Assembly (NCBI GenBank): GCA_958299035.1
Contig: CATQJL010000316.1
Coordinates: forward strand, 13,796,347-13,860,346
DNA from: Cylicocyclus nassatus
Lineage: Eukaryota; Nematoda; Chromadorea; Rhabditida; Strongylidae
Direction: 5' to 3'
Length of the DNA stretch: 64,000 nt
Below are positions 55,231 to 64,000 of this stretch, piece by piece; position 1 is the stretch's first letter, and each line of letters begins with the position of its first letter. The position numbers and the translations under genes were made by a program. A model generated the notes under the pieces. It saw only the letters and a list, made by a program, of their open reading frames with translations. It was not told the DNA's origin and did no database searches.

Positions 55231-57471
55231 ATAAAATATTTGTTATAGAGAATTTTTCAACAACTGGGAGAAATGAGCAAGTTTCGTCAAAGTGGATGTA
55301 GGAATCTGGACCATGATAACAATGTAAAGCTATGTCAGGAGTTCCACATCAAAACAAATTAGAAGCTTCGAAGATAAATTGAAAAAGACAATTAATCAAA
55401 AAACCAAAATATGTTTGAGTCAAGCAGATTTGTTGCCACTCCCTCGCACAACCGCTTTGTTACCGCGCGCATTTCAAACACATTCAGCCATTTTTCTGCT
55501 TTCTGTTTTGTGGCCCATAATGATGATTTTTGCGAAATAATAAAAAAGCCGGAAAACCCTGGAAAAACTCATCCAAACTTTTTTTTCGATTATTACTGTT
55601 ATCTACTAGCAGCGTGCGTTCGCTGTGCGTTTTGGCGGGAAATCCGGACGTGGCGCAGTACTGGCATTCAACACTATGATTTTTTTGAACAAAATCTATG
55701 CACATAATATCCAAACTTCAAAAGGATATTTTATCGGGCTGGCATTTTAGAATTTTTAAAAAACTACGAACTCATCGCATTTGGGTCGAAAATTTGTGAC
55801 AAAATCACGCTCTAATGCAAACTTCTGAACCTGAAAAAAGCAGTGAAAAACTGAATAAATGATCGAATAGCGACATGGGGAGATCGTAAATAGCTTTTAT
55901 CTGTTTATAAATAATCGCATTATATCGGCAGAGTTGATTGAAAGCAGTCTCTCAGAGAGGTTTACGTTAAATTTTTGATTTTACAAAGACATGATTCAAG
56001 AGTCCTACAAAGAAAACTTTGAGTGAAACACTCAGGTTTGCTGAAATCAATCATTCCAACTGCTGCTCCATCCTATTTTTTCACGTTTAATGCCCGTAAC
56101 CATATCGCTGCGCTGTCATTGTCAATCGCACAGCTGTTCCATAGCCCTACTCTCTGACTTGGATCATTCACATCTGCACTGGCCACCACAACGCCTCTTG
56201 TCCATGTTGTAATACTGCTCGACTATTGATTCTAAAGGCACTTAGAAAACATTTTGAGTTTTGTTTCGTTGATTTTTTCTTTGTGATTCGTAGGCTCAAC
56301 CAGGTAATTTCAATCAATTTGTTTTAAATTTTCTGGTGATGACATATGCAGTAAGATTTTATCTATCAAAAACAACTGACAGCTTGATGTTTTTAAGTCC
56401 CTAGCAGCCTTTACAACTGAGCCCTTGATTTGGGTGGAAAAGACTATCTGCGACGTGTTTTTGTTGACGATTTCGCGAATCCATTACTTTGTTCAAAATG
56501 ATTTTCACGAGATCGGATTTTGTTACTTAAAATTTTTTTACAATGATTCAAAAAACCATCGAAAATCCGGAGTTTACAGTTATAGAAAAGGATTTAAGTG
56601 AATTACTCCGACGAAAAAATTGCGACGAATCGTCGCACTCCCATGATTTTTCCTTAAATAGCTTTTTTCCCATTTTGACTCAAGTTTCATTAATTCCGAC
56701 TTGTTGTTGTTTCTGAAAATAGACTAAGAATTCAAATCTTACTAAATCACTTTTTCACGCGACGGTTTCGCCACAATCTTTTCGTTGCGGCGATTCAATG
56801 AGCCCTTTGAATAAAAGTATAATTTGCGAATGTCTGATGGTTCTTTGAATCCTTGAAAAATTTCACTCCAATTATCAAAAATTCGTTCACTTAAAAATCA
56901 TTTTGAAGAAAGTTTTGGATTCCCGACGGATTTGTCAAGATTACTACGTCACAGTCCGTCTTTGCCACCCGAAATAGGGGCTCAGTTGTACGCATTCCCT
57001 GAGTTTCGGGGCATGCATGATTTTCTGATTCTATTGCCCAATTTCTCTTTTCTTTTCTGTCTCATAGAAACCACATGTTCGTTGAAATCCCCACAAACTT
57101 TCCTGTTACACACCAGAAAAGAATATTCTGGGTTTTCCCAACACTATCAGAAATTCAAAAATGAATAAGCACGTATTTGGTCCCAAATCCGTCACGTCAA
57201 TTTCACTAGAAAAATATGTTTTTGGCCAGTGGTAATGCCTTGCTTATTCCAATTCAGCTTCAAATTATGTATTATCTATTCGTTTATCTCACTATTGTTG
57301 CACATATTTGTTGTTGGAGATTGCAAGATTATCAGTATATCAACCAAAATAGATTCGGTTTTGGATTTGTTTGTAAAAATGTTGCATTGCAGTCTTTACC
57401 GTAGCGGGTGCTTACAAACATTTCGTACTCTGACAAACTGCTTATTGTGCTTAGTAGTGCTGTTTCATCTA
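55231..57471. other. Gene-free DNA between the two genes
   Basis: Unique-looking AT-rich sequence. The open frames at 55411-55714 lie on opposite strands over the same bases and have no recognisable domain. I found no phosphatase-like motif here in any frame. Confidence 0.4.
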
Positions 57472-58095
57472 CTAAAATGGCCCAAAAGTTCTGTCTCCCA
57501 TTTTTAAAAATTCATAACTTCTGCTTTTTTTTACTAATTGTCCATTTTCATTTTTATTTGAAACAGCAAATCATGCTCTCTACGACAGTATCTTAACGGC
57601 ATCTTGAGCACACACTGCATAATAGAAGCGGGTAAGAGAATTACTCAAATTTTGAATTTTCAGTGTAGGATTGCAAAAAATCTGTGTACGAAGTTTATGC
57701 TGATTGAGCGCATCTATGAAGAGTTATTATTATCGAGCAAGCAATACAAAGAAAATTTTGATTTATTTTGGCTTTTTGAAAATCATAACTTTTCACAGAA
57801 ACGCTCAATCAGCACAAACTTTGCAAGGTTAGAAAGAGCTGACAATAGAACCTCAACACCGACTGCTCCGATATCTATTGAAGGCTATAGATTTTTGTGC
57901 ATCCTAAACAAAAAATTTAAAACTAATTTTCTACCGCTTCAATCTATGCAGTGAAGAAAACGCTAGCACACTGCTGCGACATGATTTGCTCTTTCAACTA
58001 AATACGAAGAAGGCAAATTGATTGAAAAAAAACAGGAGTTATAAGTTTTTGAAAATGACTGAAAATGGTGCGACAGAAGTTTCGGGCCAACCTAA
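57472..58095. mobile_element. Diverged hairpin element related to 49443
   Basis: The right end TTTCGGGCCAACCTAA is followed by TA, and the left end CTAAAATGGCCCAAAAGTTC is decayed. Inside, GCTGATTGAGCGCATCTATG and its inverted partner match the 49443 element, although the terminal sequences differ. Confidence 0.7.
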
Positions 58096-58782
58096 TATTT
58101 TTATGCTACTACCGATGTATCGTAATTATTTCCAGTGCGAGGAAAAGAAATGCGCACGCAATGTGTGGCTATTTAAAAAGTTAAAACCGCAATTACAGGA
58201 CAGCCCTGTGGATGCTGTAAATAGAACCACTATTCCGATTATTTGTTCCAAGAAGATCCTTGCTATTTATATTGGTTTTTCACTGCCAAATTCTGAATGA
58301 TCTATTTTGTGAAAATGAAAACACAACTGCATGCATACATAGTAGTACCTACAGTAAACGAGATACTAAAATTTTTATTGTTGGGAATTACATGAATATA
58401 AGAAGTGGAGGATGAAAAGGAGAGCTTTTTGATGTTATATTATAAATTTTGTAAAAGCTAAGGAAATGCGAAACTTTCTTGATGAGTTGCTGGTTCTTAT
58501 GTACTTCATTGTAATGATTTCTTAACTTTCACAAGTTTTTTGTATAAGTTTTTTTTTAACAATTGAACATTGTTGTTGACAAAATGCGCGGGTGAAGCCA
58601 GTCTCAGAAAAACAAAACACGATTTTATTAGAATTTCACCATTTCTTATCGGATTGAATTGAACGTCCACTTTACTGTGTTGTGTTTAAAGTATTGCTTG
58701 CTCAGACCATGCCATTTTCGTTTTTTTTCTTCGGATTGTGGATGTGATCTTGCAGATTATTGTAGATGTAGATTTTCAAGGC
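58096..58782. other. Upstream region of the sarcoglycan gene
   Basis: No promoter element can be named with confidence. A T-rich stretch (58700-58740) precedes the start acceptor. The open frame at 58022-58300 begins inside a transposon and is not credible. Confidence 0.35.
58770..58782 (+). promoter_or_regulatory. Probable trans-splice or 5'UTR acceptor just before the sarcoglycan ATG
   Basis: The sequence GATTTTCAAG followed by GC and ATG puts an acceptor two bases before the chosen start. The same variant acceptor TTTTCAAG appears to be used at 48041-48047 in the FN3 gene. Nematode mRNAs often receive a spliced leader so close to the start codon. An in-frame ATG at 58738 lies upstream of this acceptor and would add a non-conserved segment, so I prefer 58783. 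Confidence 0.5.
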
Positions 58783-61700
58783 ATGAGCCGCTATCCTTTA
58801 TACGGAGTTAACGATGATGGTGTCTGGACTCGCGGTGGCTCGATGCCGGAGCCACCACGTGGTGCTTCCGTGCAACCCTTGCATCCGAGCATGCCTTATT
58901 CAACTTATCCAGCCACGACCACACATACGACTATTGTACATTCACAACTAAAACCCGTAGCAGACGCTGATATATACAAGTAAGGCAATTCCTAACTATA
59001 CCTGCCTTATCCTATCTCCTGATGTTTAGGGTAGGCATCTACGGATGGCGGAAACGGTGCCTCTACATATTTATTCTTCTCCTAACTATTATTATCGTAT
59101 TAAACTTAGCGATGACTGCTTGGATTATGTCAGTACTGGATTTTTCCACGGTAAGTCTAACTGCTTATACAGGAGTTGAGCGAGAACTGGTCTTCGTCAA
59201 TAAAAAAATCAAATCAATGGATTATTTCCTGGATTACTTAAATAAGCGCAAAAAACATTTTTTTGAACTAATACGTATGTTTTTGCAAACAAACTCTATC
59301 GGCTAGACAAGGCTAACCGATAGAGTTTCAACTTGAGCATTCTTCAAAAAAGATGCACCTTAGCATGATTGTAAGTCAAATTTTCATTTTCATCAGGTCG
59401 TTTTTCACATGTTCGTAGAGTTTTTAAAAACCTATAAAATGACAAAATTTTATCAAATTCAGTTCATAATGTACTTTCCTCTGTAGTGCACAACCTTCTG
59501 TTATTTCCCATCAGTTTCTAAATTGGTTTTTCGAAAACCCGGCGGACCTGGTTTTGAAAAGCGTCTAACCAGCGACTGAGATCGTCTCTAAAATCGGAAT
59601 AAGCACCGTTTACATAATTTGCCGAGCAGCATTTTTATTACGGAAAATAAATGTTTTTCCTCATATTTTGTCAAAAGAACATGAGTGTAGAAACAATCAC
59701 TTTCCAATTCCTAAAGAACGCAGGAAACAGCTAAGAGCAATTGATAATCTTGTGGGGCGAATTTCGATAAAAAAACAACATTGGATACTGATGAACCTCC
59801 CAGTCCTGTACACAGTTCAGTTCTGACTGCGTTTGCCGTAAGGGTCATGTGTACTTATCTATTAGCCTATCAACATATTCAGTGCAATGTGAATCGTTTC
59901 ACCTTAGGGGTCATTGGGCCTCCCCAGCATTCCGGCTAGGTTGGGTTATGGTTATTACACCTGAGCCAGTAGACCTGCCTTATAAGATGCCGGATTGCTT
60001 TTAAGAGTAACTAAGGATCGTTCCGCTGGCAACGAGGGGGCATGCGTCCCATCTCCATGGATTCAAAGTTTTGCAGTTATAAATCTCAATACCTACATCT
60101 GCATACTTATCTATTAGCCTATCAACATATTCAGTGCAAGCTGTTTCATCTTCTCACATTAGTCTGATTAGGATCAGACTCGGATTGACATGATGATGTC
60201 TGCATTTGTTTACATGTCTTGTTCGTTTCCGCTGTATTACTAACTTCTTGATAAACATTTCATTTAATTTCATTTAATTTGTACGCCTTGAGCGTACAAA
60301 TGAAATGAAATGATATGAAATGTTTTATCAAGTAGAAAAATGCATGAGATTTGTTTTTGGGGCCTTTCATGCGGTAAGGACGTCGTTCAGACTTTGAATG
60401 GGTTGCGTACGTGTGGTATACCGTTTTGTTTCTAACCAGCAATTCGCAGTGCGAATCTTCCTGTCCCATAAACACAAATGTTGTTTAGAGCATCTTAGTT
60501 AAGCCTGGCTCCCTCGAAATAATACAATTCTTTTTGTCACGTAGAGATATACAACCCCATTCGGCAGAAAATTTAACAAGGAAACGAGGATTAGTCGAAG
60601 TCGCTTTTCAATATGAGATGAAACTGCCTTAAAAGGGAAAACTGATTCCAAATCTACCTTTCTTATGTGCTGCGGGTTCTAAGCTAGTTTGGAGATTTTT
60701 ATTAGCAAAAATTCGAACATGCTGCTAGGATAAGTTAGTAGTAGCATTTTCCTAGGGTTTGAATGACTGTCTGATTACTCTGTGCAATTTTCGTCTGATG
60801 AAATAACTTATCTGTTCGAAAATTATTTGACTGAACATTAGATCTGACTTACGGTTTTCATTATTCCAAATCTGTAACTGATTAGGTATCTGTCGTTTCA
60901 AAATTGATTTTTGAATAACTGAGTAGCAGGGCAACTGAATATTCGACTTATCGAAATAGAAAGTAGCTTGAAAATGTTTGACTCGTTGAAATTTTGACTC
61001 AAATTTCGGAATGACTGCTAGGTCCTCTGCATTTCGGGCCTGTGGCATAAACTTAGCAAGAGTGGTTAGAATCAGGTCATTACAGCTCATTAAATAAAGG
61101 ATTTACCCTGGTTGAGATTAATAATGCGATTTTGTCTGTACAGGTAGCTCAGATCAGAAGAAGTCATTGCTGTAGGAAGTGTAGGAGAAGATCAACTTTT
61201 TTGATTAACAAATAGATTTGAATTTTGATTTGAAACTCATATTTGTATCTGCTTATAACGAAGATGTCAATTGATTCGAATATCTCGAAGTTATTTTCGT
61301 CGGCTTATCTGAAGTCTGATGCGCGACATAGGTCGTTTTGCACCTCAGAATGGTATGACGAGAGATCCTAAGCGAGAGAGGTTCGGGAAGCTAGAGGGAC
61401 TGCCGCGTTGCGCAGCGCAAATTAGGGCCGCGTCGCACCTCGTTAATTACCACACGGTGCGGCTGCGAGCGGCTCTCCGGGTATCAATCGACCGCCTCCC
61501 CTCTGTGCTATGAAGTGATTCGATCATATCCACTACTGTGTTCAGCCATCACGGCGATTTTGAGAGTTCGTGCATAGCTGGCCTGCTCGCTACGCTTGAT
61601 CCGAAAGTCACACTAGATAGCGCAAAAACGGCGAAAGAGAACCCTAACGCAGGAGGGGAGCAGGTGGGCGGGGTCTTTCCACTTTTGAAGTACTCTTCGC

Positions 61701-62651
61701 TAAGGTGTAATCTTCTTGCTTCCCTACATGCCCTAACATCGCCACCGGACAAGCGCGAACGCGTAAGTTGAAACGAGAACCGAGATGATAGCTTCGGAAG
61801 TTGAAGAATGGACCTTAATAAGTGGAGAACTCCGCTCACCCACTGATTTCCCTTCTGCGTTGAAGCCCTTTTTCGCCATTTTCGCGCTCTACTGTATGGA
61901 TTGTCGAATTTAGCACACTAAATAGGCCAAAGTAAGCAAAAAATCTCATAATCAACTTCTTGCACGAACACGGCTTTTGACGCGCCTCATTCGAATGCTA
62001 AAGTAAACGGCTGATGTCACGCCACATTTGTCTCATATTAGAAGGCCACTTACCTCCCTTTGATTGTAAAGTAAAATGCTTACAATTGTAAGAGAAAATG
62101 ATTAGGTGCCAAAAATGCTTTTTTGTCGTTGTTCTACTGCGGTATCAATACGTGTGTACACATGGAAATGAGTAATTGCATGGTGTACTTGTTATGCAGT
62201 AAAGGCGAGAAGTGTGAACAGAATTCAACTGCAGGACGGCATGGGCGCCCTCAAAATACAAGAAGATGGTATCCGAGTTGAAGGGCGCGCTCAGTTCGAC
62301 AAACCCGTCACATTTTCACATTTGAGCACTGCTAGGGTAACTCTTCACTTTTCCATAAAGTTCTTCATTGAAAGCTCCTAACATTTTATAGGATGAAGCT
62401 CTGACAATAGACTCGTTTCGTGGCATACATATGCAAGCTCGTAACGCTACCGGCCAGGTTTCCGCTCGGATGTCACTCACCGCTGATGGCAAAACTCAAG
62501 CAGTTTGCAATCGATTCGAGGTGAAGAGGTAAACATTTGCTAATACGATCCATGAATTTTAGTTTCTAGGTGTTCGATACCGACAACCGATTGCTTTTCT
62601 TTGCCGATGCGCAAGAAATCGGGCTCAAGCTGGAAAACTTGCGAATATTAG
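58783..62651 (+). CDS. sgn-1: Delta/gamma/zeta-type sarcoglycan (partial, 3' end outside the window)
   Basis: Five exons, all in phase: 58783-58979, 59030-59150, 62235-62336, 62392-62520, 62570-62651. The last ends with one base of the next codon, so the gene continues beyond the window. The 210 residues seen cover roughly the first two thirds of a usual sarcoglycan of about 290 residues. Residues 1-65 are a Pro/Thr/Ser-rich cytosolic segment, longer than in vertebrate delta-sarcoglycan. The family hallmark [11 protein letters not shown] precedes one hydrophobic anchor (about residues 77-97), giving type II topology. Then come DGMG..KI.EDG, an NATG glycosylation site and FEV...N.LLFFAD, which align with the delta/gamma family. 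Choosing the donor at GAG|GTGAAG (62521) rather than AG|GTAAAC keeps the frame and the FEV alignment without a gap. Sarcoglycans join the dystrophin-associated complex in muscle membranes. The symbol follows the C. elegans delta/gamma homologue as I recall it. Confidence 0.93.
59151..62234. other. Large intron 2 of the sarcoglycan gene, with several repeats
   Basis: The 3.1 kb intron contains a small hairpin (AAACTCTATCGG against CCGATAGAGTTT, 59288-59327), a diverged 252-bp duplication (36-bp matches at 59852 and 60104) and the fold-back at 60247-60332. A left-arm fragment of the CAAGG family lies at about 60575-60740. A GC-richer block at 61380-61780 has no recognisable coding content. Confidence 0.5.
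60247..60332. repeat. Fold-back repeat with a 5-base loop
   Basis: CTTGATAAACATTTCAT... on the left pairs with ...ATGAAATGTTTTATCAAG on the right, closing at GTACGC-CTTGA-GCGTAC. The stem of about 40 bp has a few mismatches. Confidence 0.85.
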
Positions 62652-64000
62652 GTGAGCAAAGTGTACTCATTTACAAGCGAATGATGCCAAGTATCTGAAA
62701 ACATAGGTTAAGTTCAGTTTGTTTGTTAATAGACAGATATGTCATTTGTACGAAGGTCCCTCACGTATGTTAGAGAAGGAATAAGTTGTGTTGAAGTCCG
62801 CTTAGAAAATCTCTTGAAAAAGTAGTGTTATATTCCTCGACTGCATGTATGCCACACATAACTTTTCCGTTCTTTGATTGCGATGATGTGTAGTAAAATA
62901 CGCTATCGATTACTGGTGCTTCAAAGGAAGCGTCCGGACAAAAACTCGATTTTTAGAAAATCCACTTACCGGGGTTATCCGTAATGCTGAATCCGAAAAT
63001 CCACATTAAAAGGCGCGAAAAGGGCGAGAACATGCGTTTTTCAAAGTCTTAAAATTTGAAATCCGGGGTCCGGTCCCCGCCAAGGCTAGAGGGGCTGCGG
63101 CCTACGATTTTGACTATGGCAGCATGCGTACTCTGCCGCATAGTAGAAATTCAAAGGGTTCCTTCATACTACGCCGCGTACGCCGCAGCACGCAGCGTAC
63201 GCTGCTGCAGTCGCGGCGAGAATACGCCTATGGCAGCACACTCTGTCTATCACTGTATTTCTATATCCGCCACCCTGTGTTTTCCGAGTGTTCATAGCGA
63301 GACTGTGCCGCCATGGGTGTACTTTCACTTCGTGCGCTGCGTGCTGCGGTGCACACGGCAGGCTGCGGCGTACACGGTATGAAGGAACCAAACAGGTCGG
63401 AGGACCCCGGCCCATGGCCTAACTTCCCCCACTTCCCAATTGTTTTTCTTGCTTTACGTCCAACGTTACAACCTGTACTTGCGCGATGCTGTGTCTTAGG
63501 GGGGCCATTTTCGCATGGCACCGAAATCCCGAAACTCCCACATTGCCCAGACACTGCCTTTATAGAAAACCATTTTGAGCAGCGCGCCTTATACTCCCTA
63601 TCCTGCTTCTACGGCAGAAAGGTTGAGTTCTTAAGCAGCGCAGGTCTCGAATCTTAGAGTTAAAATGGAAGAGAGTAAACGAGCTCGGAGGCTCGTGAAA
63701 GGCGCCGAGTCTTGCACTGCGCGGACATTTAGTTGCCTTATAGGTCCTTGGCTTATAATATAGCCTTGAGCGGAATAGCTTCGGTAGAGGAGGGTATGCC
63801 CGTTGTGTTGATGTATGAGGTAATACAGTGTAAGTTAACAGTTTCATTAAGTCAAACGGACGAAATACGGCACAGGTGCAAGTTATAGTGCTGATGATTA
63901 GAGGAGGTAGAGTAATGAGGGATTAAGATATTTATATCACAACCTTTTGGTTACGACTACGGCAAGAGTAATGATAGATTGAAGAGCGCCTGCATAGTCT
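62652..64000. other. Start of the next sarcoglycan intron, reaching the window edge
   Basis: No further sarcoglycan exon (Cys-rich C-terminal module) is seen. It contains the palindrome at 63063-63410. The open frames over 63056-63657 come from that GC-rich repeat. Confidence 0.45.
63063..63410. mobile_element. GC-rich palindromic element with CCGGGGTCC ends
   Basis: CCGGGGTCCGG at the left is inverted at the right (GGAGGACCCCGG). The arms pair over GGTTCCTTCATAC, GTACGCCGCAGC, GCAGCACGCAGCG and ATGGC(A/G)GCACA. It has no transposase. Confidence 0.75.

Noticed and set aside
52327..58782. Search for a transmembrane plus tyrosine-phosphatase region belonging to the FN3 gene
   Set aside because: None of the catalytic motifs (HCSAG.GR, WPDHG, DYINA) was found by eye in the + frames. 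The interval is mostly transposons.
63056..63657. Overlapping open frames on both strands near the right edge
   Set aside because: They arise from the GC-rich palindrome at 63063-63410 and do not resemble the remaining sarcoglycan sequence.
1..64000. tRNA, rRNA, CRISPR array, telomeric TTAGGC array, spliced-leader RNA genes
   Set aside because: I looked for the tRNA B-box (GGTTCGAATCC), long conserved rRNA blocks, regular spacer arrays and telomere repeats, and saw none. The TTAGG strings are transposon ends.

Overview
The window looks like nuclear DNA of a rhabditid or strongylid nematode; a hookworm-like worm is my best guess, not proven. The reasons are: AT-rich DNA; introns with short pyrimidine-plus-CAG acceptors of the TTTTCAG type; a broken RTE-type non-LTR retrotransposon of the kind common in strongylids; and dense small DNA transposons. 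I see no prokaryotic gene structure, operon, CRISPR array, rRNA or tRNA.

Only two host genes can be supported, both on the + strand in the right-hand third. Gene A (42135-52326) has 24 exons whose phases all agree. It encodes at least 914 residues: about seven fibronectin type III (FN3) domains, a Ser/Thr/Pro-rich and acidic linker, and a last extracellular module of the type found next to the membrane in R3-class receptor tyrosine phosphatases (PTPRJ/DEP-1, PTPRB, fly Ptp10D). It stops without a phosphatase domain, apparently with a short hydrophobic tail. Gene B (58783-62651, continuing past the window) is the delta/gamma/zeta-type sarcoglycan: a Pro-rich cytosolic N-terminus, one membrane anchor and the first part of the extracellular beta-rich domain. 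About 6.4 kb separate the genes, so they do not form an operon.

The left 42 kb holds no gene I can recognise. It is built largely from non-autonomous elements. Hairpin elements with mariner-like TTAGG ends and TA target duplications lie at 7649, 15507, 18741, 19510, 22438 and 37147, and again at 49443, 53329, 54233 and 57472; several are inserted inside one another. CAGGGTGTCCC-ended elements lie at 1, 16512 and 33806. A family of about 460 bp with CAAGG ends lies at 6803, 10597, 15029 and 24510. Four GC-rich palindromes of about 170 bp lie at 25581, 34949, 36444 and 39349. Helitron-like pieces with ATGTCTGT repeats and CTAG ends lie at 4460, 5547 and 20834. A 5'-truncated, multiply frameshifted RTE copy lies at 28128-29460.

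The main points of interest are a phosphatase-less R3-type ectodomain gene with two possible last exons (one tail-anchored, one soluble), an 864 bp intron of that gene that is almost exactly filled by an inverted-repeat element, and nested hairpin transposons whose insertion history can be read to the base. The 5' end of gene A and the 3' end of gene B are not resolved.
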